Shown here one piece after another: positions 29,191-39,615 of a stretch of DNA of 64,000 nt. Origin of the DNA: Macrobrachium rosenbergii (lineage: Eukaryota; Arthropoda; Malacostraca; Decapoda; Palaemonidae). A program made the translations under genes and the position numbers. The stretch spans positions 34,653,913 to 34,717,912 of the forward strand of contig NC_089753.1 of assembly GCF_040412425.1 (NCBI RefSeq), read 5' to 3'. A model generated the notes under the pieces. The model had not been told where the DNA came from, ran no database searches, and saw only the letters and a list, made by a program, of their open reading frames with translations. Numbering within the stretch: the stretch's first letter is position 1; every line of letters begins with the position of its first letter.

Positions 29191-31365
29191 AGTTAGTAGG
29201 AATGCAAGTGTGGTGTTGCAGTATGACAATGAGAGTCACTGAATAGTTGACTAGAATACATGGGAGTTGATAGGATTGCAAGTGTGATGTTGCAGTATGA
29301 CAGTCACTGAATAGATGACTAGAGTGTACAGGAGTTGATAGGATTGCAAGTGTCATGTTGCAGTATGACAATGAGAGTCACAGAATATATGACTAGAATA
29401 CATAGGAGTTGATAGGATTGCAAGTGTCATGTTGCAGTATGACAATGAGAGTCACAGAATATAGGACTAGAATACATAGGAGATAGGATTGCAAGTGTGA
29501 TGTTGCAGTATGACAATGAGAGTCACTGAATAGTTGACTAGAGTACATAGGAGTTGATAGGATTGCAAGTATGATGTTGCAGTATGACAATGAGAGTCAC
29601 TGAATAGTTGACTAGAGTATATAGGAGCTGATAGGATTGCAAGTGTGATGTTGCAGCATGACAATGAGAGTCACTGAATAGTTGACTAGAGTATATAGGA
29701 GCTGATAGGATTGCAAGTGTGATGTTGCAGTATGACAATGAGAGTCACTGAATAGTTGACTAGAGTACATAGGAGTTGATAGGATTGCAAGTGTGATGTT
29801 GCAGTATGACAATGAGAGTCACTGAATAGTTGACTAGAGTATATAGGAGCTGATAGGATTGCAAGTGTGGTGTTGCAGTATGACAATGAGAGTCACTGAA
29901 TAGTTGACTAGAATACATGGGAGTTGATAGGATTGCAAGTGTGATGTTGCAGTATGACAGTCACTGAATAGATGACTAGAGTGTACAGGAGTTGATAGGA
30001 TTGCAAGTGTCATGTTGCAGTATGACAATGAGAGTCACAGAATACATAGGAGTTGATAGGATTGCAAGTGTCATGTTGCAGTATGACAATGAGAGTCACA
30101 GAATATATGACTAGAATACATAGGAGATAGGATTGCAAGTGTGATGTTGCAGTATGACAATGAGAGTCACTGAATAGTTGACCAGAGTACATAGGAGTTG
30201 ATAGGATTTGCAAGTATGATGTTGCAGTATGACAATGAGAGTCACTGAATAGTTGACTAGAGTATAAGGAGCTGATAGGATTGCAAGTGTGATGTTGCAG
30301 CATGACAATGAGAGTCACTGAATAGTTGACTACAAGTATATAGGAGCTGATAGGATTGCAAGTGTGATGTTGCAGTATGACAATGAGAGTCACTGAATAG
30401 TTGACTAGAGTACATAGGAGTTGATAGGATTGCAAGTGTGATGTTGCAGTATGACAATGAGAGTCACTGAATAGTTGACTAGAGTATATAGGAGCTGATA
30501 GGATTGCAAGTGTGGTGTTGCAGTATGACAATGAGAGTCACTGAATAGTTGACTAGAATACATGGGAGTTGATAGGATTGCAAGTGTGATGTTGCAGTAT
30601 GACAGTCACTGAATAGATGACTAGAGTGTACAGGAGTTGATAGGATTGCAAGTGTCATGTTGCAGTATGACAATGAGAGTCACAGAATATATGACTAGAA
30701 TACATAGGAGTTGATAGGATTGCAAGTGTCATGTTGCAGTATGACGATGAGAGTCACAGAATATATGACTAGAATACATAGGAGATAGGATTGCAAGTGT
30801 GATGTTGCAGTATGACAATGAGAGTCACTGAATAGTTGACTAGAGTACATAGGAGTTGATAGGATTGCAAGTATGATGTTGCAGTATGACAATGAGAGTC
30901 ACTGAATAGTTGACTAGAGTATATAGGAGCTGATAGGATTGCAAGTGTGATGTTGCAGCATGACAATGAGAGTCACTGAATAGTTGACTAGAGTATATAG
31001 GAGCTGATAGGATTGCAAGTGTGATGTTGCAGTATGACAATGAGAGTCACTGAATAGTTGACTAGAGTACATAGGAGTTGATAGGATTGCAAGTGTGATG
31101 TTGCAGTATGACAATGAGTCACTGAATAGTTGACTAGAGTATATAGGAGCTGATAGGATTGCAAGTGTGATGTTGCAGCATGACAATGAGAGTCACTGAA
31201 TAGTTGACTAGAATACATAGGAGTTGATAGGATTGCAAGTGTGATGTTGCAGTATGACAATGAGTCACTGAATATATGACTAGCATACATAGGACTTGAT
31301 AGGATTGCAAGTGTCATGTTGCAATATGACAATGAGAGTCACTGAAAAGCTGACTAGAGTATATC
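29190..31365. repeat. 74-bp satellite with a ~650-bp higher-order period, derived from LINE-B coding sequence
   Basis: About 29 head-to-tail units. One unit contains GGAGTTGATAGGATTGCAAG, TGTGATGTTGCAGTATGACA and ATGAGAGTCACTGAATAG. Variants (GTGGTGTTGCAG; a copy lacking AATGAGAG; GTGTCATG) recur in the same order at 29208, 29868 and 30511, giving a higher-order repeat of about 658 then 643 bp. Translated with one shift, a unit reads GVDRIASVMLQYDNE then VTE*LTRVY. This fits the LINE segment that should sit here, and LINE sequence resumes right after the array. The minus-strand open frames across it are by-products of the repetition. Confidence 0.9.
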
Positions 31366-31560
31366 TGTATCTGGATGAGGTAAAGGTTGCATAGGAATAA
31401 GTGAAAGTAATAATTGTCCATTTTGTATAAAGGTAAAGGGGATGAAGGAGGCTGCAAGAACTCCAGAGCATAACTTTACCTACTGCACTACGGAAGGTGC
31501 ATGAGAAGGTAAAATAACAGACGATTTGATAAGGGAAAAAGTCTGTGTTCAGACGGAAAG
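31340..31560 (+). pseudogene. LINE-B continuing after the array (RT N-terminal part)
   Basis: After the last unit the frame continues VTEKLTRVYLYLDEVKVA, then VKVIIVHF and, after one shift, LYKGKGDEGGCKNSRA. The YKGKGD...C.N.R block is a standard landmark at the start of LINE reverse transcriptases. Stops are present. Beyond about 31560 I cannot follow the frame with confidence. Confidence 0.7.
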
Positions 31561-31974
31561 AATGTGTAGCTCATGTCATGAAGTGGTCATGGGACAAGTC
31601 TTACGGGAAATGGTAGAAGCTGTATGTGGCAGATAGGGTATTATAGAAATCTTGTGAAAAAAAATTCGTGGAGGGACGATTTGGAGGGAGTTGAGAGTGG
31701 TGAAAATATTTTTATGGTGTAAGGGAAACATGTAGGCAATGAGAGTAACTAGCCTGATGTAAAGAAAAATGGAGGAGAGATGAGTATGTGTTGTCTCTCT
31801 GCCGCTTCCCCAGCCTGGCAGGATACCTGTCTTCCTCCGAGGAAGCAGCCTCTGGGTCGGACCCTTCCCTTCAAGGGTGCCCTCAACAGACTGGCGGTCC
31901 CTGGTGGCTTTTGGGCCTATAAAAATGTCTGCAAGAGTACAGCTCAATTTTATAGGGGATTGGGTCATGCCACC

Positions 31975-32077
<103 letters not shown>

Positions 32078-32079
32078 TG

Positions 32080-33700
32080 GTGGCATGCAAGAAGAAGCTT
32101 GAGCTTCTGCAGACATTTTTATGTTCAATTTGAGCACCAACTGCTGGGCAATTGTCCTGTGTCCCTTAAACCGCTATTTTACCGTAGATATGCGGTCGAC
32201 ACATTCATACTTTTTAGGGAACAACATCGTTGCGAGTCTTTCTTAGAATATGCAAACGCCTCACGCACTAATGTAAAACTTACATTTGAGAAAGAAAATA
32301 ATAATAGAATACACTTTCCTGATACCTTGGTCATACGAGCAAATATGATTTCAGCAGGGGAATTTTTCGTAAGGCCACAGTTACAGGTTTGGGACAAAAC
32401 TTTTATAGTTCCTGTTCACGTAATTTCAAACTCCATTCATTTTGAACACTACCTCACAGGGCTATGGCCTTGACTTCAAAGTGGAGCTTATTTCACAGCG
32501 AAATTAATTTCCTGCAGGATTCTTTAAGACCAATTGCTAACCAACTGCCCTTTTCTATAGTTATGTCAGAAGGGCCCTACAGAAACCCTCAAGTTAAGTA
32601 TACCTTAATTTAACCAGACTGCTGAGCTGATTAACAGCTCTCCTAGAGAGGGCTGGCCCGAAGGATTAGATTTATTTTACGTGGCTAAGAACCAATTGGT
32701 TACCTAGCAACGGGACCTACAGCTTATTGTGGAATCCGAACCACATTATGACGAGAAATGAATTTCTATCACCAGAAATAAATTCCTCTAATTCTTCATT
32801 GGCCGGTCGGAGAGTCGAACGCTGAGCCAACAGCGTGCTAGTCGAGAGCTCTACCCACCCCTCCAATGAAGAACTACAGAAACCCTCAGCCGTCAGCTCC
32901 GGTACATTTGGCTTCAAAACTGAAATATTATATCAGCTTCCCATACACTTATGATACCACATTTGTAGCACAATTAAGGACGATAATGAGCAAACATTTC
33001 CCAGCAGTTGATGTTAAACCCATCTTTAAAAATCCAAAAACCAAAGGTGGATTTTTTCTAAACAAAGAAAAATGACTAATTGAATGCTGTCCAGCCTCGT
33101 TTTCTTATATACTTGCTGTTCGGGCAACGAATAGAAAGGGGTATAAGCACTCGCCGGCTGCTCAAAGTACGGTGTGATTCACACATAGGTATTAGTTACC
33201 GTACAGGGAGCAAGCTAGAAACCATACGCATTTATGCAAAGGCAAAAGTAACTACGATGATTCTAAGATTATGTTATCGAGCCCTGATAAAAACCACCTC
33301 CTATCCTTGGCCATTAAAATTGAGCACCTTGCTCCAACCTTAATAACAATACTCCAGCAGTTCCATTATGCATTGCTCAGACCGCCCACTCTTCTCCTTC
33401 CTTGGTTCGTCTCGACTCCTTTTCGCACTGGCAGATCTTTCAGTGACCAAACCTCGGGTTGTAAGGTTTGTCCTAAATTTTTTTTATTTAGTCTTAAATA
33501 CATTGTGCATATTTTCTATTTTTTTTAGTGTTACTTAGTGCTTATTGTACGCGATGATTTCTGTTAATCTTGCTGGACGACAAGTTTGTAATGTATATGG
33601 TTTTGGTTTTCCTTTTTTAGCCTTGAAAATGAGACCACTGTCTCGAAACGTTGGTGATAATAAAGAAACCCGATGCGTTGAGCTGTTTAGTTAAAACTCT
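32080..33700 (+). pseudogene. Penelope-like element: RT C-terminal part, GIY-YIG and 3' tail, broken
   Basis: After the (TA)n, the frame reads FEHQLLGNCPVSLKPLFYRR then YAVDTFILF, where the RT active-site box (usually YVDD) has become YAVD, so the enzyme is dead. The frame then reads SFPYTYDTTFVAQLRTIMSK and VDVKPIFKNPKTKGGFFLNK (32940-33072). After shifts comes a GIY-YIG-like region (about 33090-33360: CCPASFSYILAV, SYRTGSKLE, and a run ending near LLSLAIKIEHL). The 3' tail CCTTGAAAATG...CGAAACGTT ends in AATAAAG at about 33665. A SINE-A copy interrupts it at 32592-32873. (TA)n arrays lie on both sides. Confidence 0.8.
32592..32873 (-). mobile_element. SINE-A copy 2, with target-site duplication
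   Basis: A minus-strand copy of the tRNA-derived SINE. Flanking direct repeats CTACAGAAACCCTCA at 32577-32591 and 32874-32888 are identical over 15 bp, a clean target-site duplication that fixes both ends. Taking it out joins the Penelope-like sequence on either side. The 5' end begins TTCTTCATTGGAGGGG and the 3' end is AAGGTATACTTAACT. Confidence 0.9.
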
Positions 33701-33708
33701 TCACCGTG

Positions 33709-33709
<1 letters not shown>

Positions 33710-33779
<70 letters not shown>

Positions 33780-33800
33780 GTATATAGGTGATATATATAT

Positions 33801-33885
<85 letters not shown>
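33710..33885. repeat. (TA)n microsatellite in two blocks
   Basis: (TA)n at 33710-33777 and 33793-33882, separated by ATGTATATAGGTGA-type sequence. It follows the 3' tail of the Penelope-like element. Confidence 0.95.
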
Positions 33886-33887
<2 letters not shown>

Positions 33888-34299
33888 GTAAATTTTACGT
33901 ACGTTTTCATGCTTTGTGAAGCAACCATGAGTAACAGTCCTGTAGACAATCAGTCACCAGGCGATGAGGGACATACTTATTCCCCAGTGCCAGAATTTTG
34001 TGATACCTTGTTTTTTATGTTGCACACACCAACTGAGCCACTTAAAATCGAGGAGACGGTTTTTTTTTTTCATTCCCTCTTGACACTAAAAGCATATTCT
34101 TAGAAGCGTGAGATTGCAAGAGCAAATATAGACGTCCCTGCATTTTCTTATGGTGGTGTCGTGACCTCGTGAAAGTCTCCATTTGCTATCTATTAGACGA
34201 TAGATGGAGATGGTATTCCTACCATTTATTAGACGATAGATGGAGATGGTATTCCTAGCTCTATTTGTTGTTAAGTGTCAAGTGTTAGCCCGTCCAACC

Positions 34300-34374
34300 C
34301 ACTAGCGGATCCAGAAAAATTTGATGGGGGGGGACCACCAATTTTCATATCAGACATATATATATGTGTGTATA

Positions 34375-34432
<58 letters not shown>

Positions 34433-34683
34433 CGAGTATATATGTATATATGTACATATATATATATACTGTATATGTATATATTATCATTAAGATTATT
34501 ATTTTTTTTTCTCAAAATTGTATTATATTTCTAAAATAGATTTTTTTTATTTTTTCCCCATTTTTATATTTCTCATTTATGTTATTATTATCTAAATCTC
34601 CAATATTATTATTTTGTCATTATTTTCCATGGGGCGGGGGGGCCACGTGCCCAGGTACCCCCGCCCCCCTGGATCCGCTAGTG
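34300..34683. mobile_element. hAT-type MITE (384 bp)
   Basis: Perfect 15-bp terminal inverted repeats CACTAGCGGATCCAG (34300-34314) and CTGGATCCGCTAGTG (34669-34683). The flanking 8-bp sequences GTCCAACC (34292-34299) and ATCCAACC (34684-34691) differ at one position. The interior holds G-rich ends, a (TA)n run at 34377-34425 and AT-rich sequence, with no transposase. Confidence 0.85.
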
Positions 34684-34817
34684 ATCCAACCGCACCTCGG
34701 TTAATATAACGATGAATAGGAAATGGTTAAGAATTTGAGTGACGTAATTCAGTACTAAAAACGGTCTTTCAGTTGATATAACTGGCTGAAGTTGTAATGA
34801 TCTAAGTTGATAAATAT

Positions 34818-34819
<2 letters not shown>

Positions 34820-34885
<66 letters not shown>
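34820..34885. repeat. (CT)n microsatellite
   Basis: About 33 CT units in the intergenic region. Confidence 0.95.
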
Positions 34886-34887
<2 letters not shown>

Positions 34888-35159
34888 GCACGCCTTCTAT
34901 TGATGATAGATACCACGAATGAATAGATCAGTGAAAAACGCAAGAGATAAGGCAGTTAATTGTAAGCAAGTAAGTTAAATACATAATATATAGATTAAAA
35001 AAAGGTAAATCGGTGAAAAAAAAAATGAAATAAACCGTAAACAAAAACATGAGCACTAAGGAGCGAAACCTCCAAGCCACCAGCGATGCATTTAGGTACA
35101 CCTGGACTTTGGACCAGATCGTAGTTTGAAATTAATCTTAACATGCGAGCAGCGATCGC

Positions 35160-35460
35160 TAAGACACGCATGATGGCATGCGCTCCGTAGAAATTACTTA
35201 AGGATCTTTGCGGCGTCCCTTCGGCCCCTAGCTGCAGCCCCTTTCGTTTCTTTTAATGTGGCTCCTTTCATATTCTCTTTCTTCTGTACCACTTTCCTCA
35301 ACCCTCTCCTAACAGTTGCTTCACAGTGCAACTGCATGCGAGGTTTTCCTCCCGTTACACCTTTCAAACCTTTTACTATTAATTTCAGTTTCAGCGCTGA
35401 ATGACCTCATAGGTACCAGTGCTTGGCCTGTGGCTTAAGATTCTTTATTAATTCAATTTA
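35160..35460 (+). repeat. R1 repeat copy
   Basis: ATTACTTAAGGATCTTTGCG, CCTTCGGCCCCTAGCTGCAG, CTTTTAATGTGGCTCC, TTTCAGCGCTGAATGACCTC and CCAGTGCTTGGCCTGTGGC, with an ATTAATTCAATTTA tail. Same orientation as the others. Confidence 0.85.
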
Positions 35461-36390
35461 AAAAAATGTACAATTAATTACCGGTATCATAAACACTACT
35501 GTGTTGAAAGCATCAGGACACCAACTGTACCTCAGTGTATAATAATAGTTGGTCGTGATGGTTAGGGGAGTTATAGGACATAACTATTTGCTTACATAAT
35601 TACATATACAATATATACTGTATATGAATACAGAAATGATCATTCATTTCATCTTAGACAAAAAATTAGTCAGAAATCTAACTTAACATTCAAATTTATT
35701 TATTGGTCTTTTGAGTACCCACGTTGGAAATTCGTTACCAATTAGATTCTTAACGAACACTTGACAATTAGGAATAAAGTCCCCCATCCTTTATACAAAT
35801 ATTTGCAAGTCGAGAAAATTGCGAGCATATTATGACTCCTTCTGTCGTATGAAGAAGCGCATTCGAATAAAAAGCGGTCAAATTTAAAATTAAAATCTTT
35901 AATCATAATCTTTTGTTGGAAATTTATTATTAATAATTTTAACATCAGTATCTGAATTACACTACTACTCACTTCTAAATTCCAGTACATATGGTGCGCG
36001 CGTGTGTGTCTGTGTGGGTGTGTGTGTGTTCACAATCATTTATGATGCCATGTAAGTATTTACTATTTCCAACAAAAAATACGGTTCTGTTGTGTTATCA
36101 TTGTTCTAATTTCAGTCGGAAGGCTATATGCTCTGAAAATGAAGCTGATTTCAGTATTAAAGATGAAAAGTGAAGGTGATATCTGAAGTGAATCCAGCCC
36201 TTGGTCGATAGGGTGAAGAAAGAACGAGGTAGATGGAAGAAAGACGGGGCTTAATCATGCAAGAATAGAAATTGTTGATATCAATCTGAGGATGTTTTTC
36301 GAGGTAACATTTGAGGACATAAGGAGTGAATTATGAGATTGGTTGGGTTCCAAGGCGTGTCTGGGCGAGAGAAAAAGTCTCCGGAGGAAT

Positions 36391-36672
36391 AAAGTTAAGT
36401 TTATCTTAGTTTAACCAGACCACTGGGCTGGTTAACAGCTCTCCTAGGGCTGGCCCGAAGGATTAGATTTATTTTTACGTGGCTAAGAACCAACTGGTTA
36501 CCCAGCAACGGGACCTACAGCTTATTGCGGAATCCGAACCACATCATACCGAGAAATTATTTTCTATCACCAGAAATAAATTCCTCTAATTCTTCATTGG
36601 CCGGCTGGAGACTCGAAAGCGGGCCCAGCAGAGTGCTAGCCGAGAACTATACCGACCCGTCCAACGAGGAAC
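36391..36672 (-). mobile_element. SINE-A copy 3
   Basis: A minus-strand copy with TAACAGCTCTCCTAGGGCTG, AGGATTAGATTTATTTTTAC, GGGACCTACAGCTTATTG and the tRNA-like 5' end (reverse of TCGGCTAGCACTCTGCTGG). Its right edge abuts the LINE-B fragment that follows. I could not settle a target-site duplication. Confidence 0.85.
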
Positions 36673-36675
36673 TAA

Positions 36676-38340
36676 GACATGGAGATGATAAAAGTCACAT
36701 GAGCACACCACTACAAAGTTGTACCAGGGAAAGCGTATGACAGGATTTTGTTTGAGAAAGTAAGACAGGTGACAGGGGAACTGATAGGGAAAGCAGAGTG
36801 TGGGTTTAGACAAGGAAGAGGATGTGACTTATGAATAAAAAAGTTATGCAAGAAGTTTTGAAGCAAAGGAAAAAGACTGTGCATGGCAAATATGGACCAA
36901 AAAAAAAATGCCAGTTTTGAAACTGACAGAAGGGCAATGTGGAGGTTGCTGAAAGTGAATGACATTGTTCAAGTTAAAGTCCTCCTGTGCCTCTGTGAGG
37001 CTCATAGGGCAGGCACTGATCTCCTGTTTCTTTGGCCGACAGCCACTTGGGGGAGCAGGTCCCAATGCCTGTGACACATGGTCAGTGTGTCGCTAGGCCC
37101 ACTGTTTAAACCCCAGCCTGAGGGCTGGTACCTATTCTCCTACTCACTCTCGATTTTTCAGACTGCTAGGTAGGCAGGCTACCGGGTTTATGCAATGGCA
37201 CCATCCAAGCCACCAGTGGGCGGCGGGATTTGAGCCCCGGTCCTCTCGACTGGTAGGCGAGAACCTCAGCACTACGCCACCACAGAGGGGTATAACAAAG
37301 GCTGTAAGTTACTGAGAAGGATTCAAGGTTTTTATGATGGATGTGAAGCATGTGTTAGTATTTGTAGGCTGGAGACTGACTGGTTTGGTGTAAAAGTAGG
37401 TCTGAGACAAGAATATATTATGTCACTTTCACTGTTTACTATCTTTATGAATGGGATGATGGAAGAAGTCAGAGAAAGGACAGTAGATTTGGGTGCAATT
37501 TGTAACTTTGTGAGAAGAGTTTGGAATGGTTGATGTTTTTTAGATGATAAAATACTGATTAAGGATAGTGAAAAGATGTAGAAATTAGTGGAAGAGTTTC
37601 AAAGTGTTTGGAAGAAAAGTCTCAGACCAAATGTGGTGGAGAGTAAAGGTGAAATATGACGATATATGGAAAACATGAAGATTGACCAAAGAGTGTTAAT
37701 ATGGACAGTTGAAGAATGGAAGCAGTCAATTTCTGTAGGTATTTGGGAGTTAAATTAACAGATGTTGAAAGGATGAGAGAAGTGCGACCGAATGGTTAGG
37801 AAGAGACTCCAGTAATCCTTGAGACCCAGGAGAGAATGTATGAAGAGATTGTTGGGCCAACTCTCCTTTATGGAAGTGAAATATGAATACTGAAATCAGC
37901 TGGTAGAATAAAAAGGCTGCTGGTGAGGTAAACTTCTAGAAAAATAAATGGAGTGCGAGGAGAACTGAAAGTGTGAGAAACAGAGATACACATGAAAGTG
38001 GTAAAAAGGTTAGCACGGGTGAGCAGATGGACCAGTGTTTAGAGACGGTTGTGTCAAGTGGAAAGAATGGTGAACGAAAGCTTCAAGACTGTATGATTCG
38101 GAAGAGTTAGGAGGGAGGATCAGGGGAAATTTAAACAAAATCGGTGGCTAGTTTATTTAAAGAGTTGCTGAAATGGAATGAGCTTGATAGCCATTAAATG
38201 TTAGCATATGCAAGATATGGGTGAGTCTCAGTGTGTGTAGAGGGGCTCAGTGCCATGTTGATGAGCCTTCTGTGTATCTGTACAGAGCGGAAAATATCAT
38301 GGGAGTTTTCTGCACAGTAGCCTCGTCAGTGATTCAGAGC
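36676..38340 (+). pseudogene. LINE-B reverse transcriptase and 3' part, broken and SINE-interrupted
   Basis: The frame reads KVVPGKAYDRILFEKVRQVT, then IGKAECGFRQGRGC (36714-36830), then RAMWRLLKV (about 36930). After an inserted SINE, from about 37300 it reads GFYDGCEACVSICRLETDWF then GVKVGLRQ, then SLFTIFMNGMMEEV (about 37425), then FLDDKILI where FADD is usual (about 37540), then WKKSLRPNV. The order is that of LINE RT motifs, and this piece takes up roughly where 31340-31560 leaves off. It may be the same element split by later insertions. Stops and shifts are frequent. The 3' end runs to within about 100 bp of the lectin coding start. Confidence 0.75.
36975..37292 (-). mobile_element. 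Second tRNA-derived SINE family (SINE-D) inside LINE-B
   Basis: Reading the minus strand from about 37290: GTGGTGGCGTAGTGCTGAGG (A-box-like), then GGCTCAAATCCCGCC (B-box-like) at about 37230, then CACTGGTGGCTTGGATGG, and a body running to about 36975. The LINE-B reading frame stops at the left edge and resumes at the right. The left boundary is approximate. Confidence 0.65.
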
Positions 38341-38442
38341 TGAGGTATGAATTGTGGCGTAGAGCCAACACCTATAAAGAATAACTGCACTATTTGTATA
38401 ACGTGTAGGTTCACGATTCCTCTATGTTTTCAGCACCGCGAA

Positions 38443-39366
38443 ATGTTGCCAGCGTGGCTCCAGCTCTGCCTCTTTGTGGCGTCTGCAAGTGTCTTCTTGG
38501 CGGCCCAAAATTTGGGCTTTCCTGGGACGTTTACGTTGACTGACAAGCCCTCCATCCAGTACATAGAGAGCCCGATAGTCGGGAACTACTTCATTGCCAC
38601 TGGGAAGGCGCTCAATGACGGCGGCGTTGACTGGAGGATGGAGGTTCAGCAGGAATGTGAGTGACACAAAGCCTTAGCTGGACTCGTGAGTTCATCTCTC
38701 CAGACAAAAATTTATTCAATTCGTTTTCTTTCGTCTGCAGAGTTTGTTATAAATATGCGCCTCGGCACAAGTTCAGGTGATCTGGAGAATTGCCTACCAG
38801 GAGGAACAAGTCAGTTGTGTCTGCTTAACATGACCAGTAGTCCATGTTAGTAATAATTCTATTTGTTTTGTCGTTGGCTCGAATGGTTGTGCATTTCTGC
38901 GTGTGGGTCCAATCCCTCCTTCAGAAGATGCACTCTATTCGTATATGAAACAAGCCCACAGGGGCCACTGACTTGAAATTCAAACATCATATTCGTTGGA
39001 AACTTGAATTTAGTCAGTGGCCCCTCTGTGCTTGTTATATATAAATAAAGTTCATCTTCTAAATAATAATAATTATAATGAGATTCTCCAAGCGTCTCTC
39101 CTGCCACTTTTCAAGAAGGGGCCATTTTTAACCATTAATTGCAAAATCATAACAAAAGACCAGAGAGAGCTGAGCTTACCAGAGAGAGCTGAGCTTATAT
39201 AGAGCACAGAAATTGTAGACCAAACACCGGATCGACGACCCCTACGGTTTCTGGAGGCAACCTATAAGAAAAAAAAGGCCAAGCTTTTTATACGGAGAAA
39301 TATAAGAAATCAGCCGACGACAAACACCGTCATGAGAGAGAGAGAGAGAGAGAGAGAAGGAGGAGA

Positions 39367-39406
<40 letters not shown>

Positions 39407-39561
39407 GAGAAGGAGAGAGAGAGAGAGAGAGAGAGGAGGAGGAGGAGAAGGAGAGAGAGAGAGAGAGAGAGGAGGAGAAGGAGAGAGAGAGAGAGGGGAG
39501 GAGGAGAAGGAGAGAGAGAGAGAGGAGGAGGAGAAGGAGAGAGAGAGAGAGGAGGAGGAGA

Positions 39562-39615
<54 letters not shown>

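Noticed and set aside
38741..38849. Possible extra lectin exon with a good acceptor (TCGTCTGCAG) and an open frame FVINMRLGTSSGDLENC
   Set aside because: Joined to exon 1 in its phase it makes an immediate stop (T + AG). Skipping it gives a phase-matched join to 40977 that continues sensibly.
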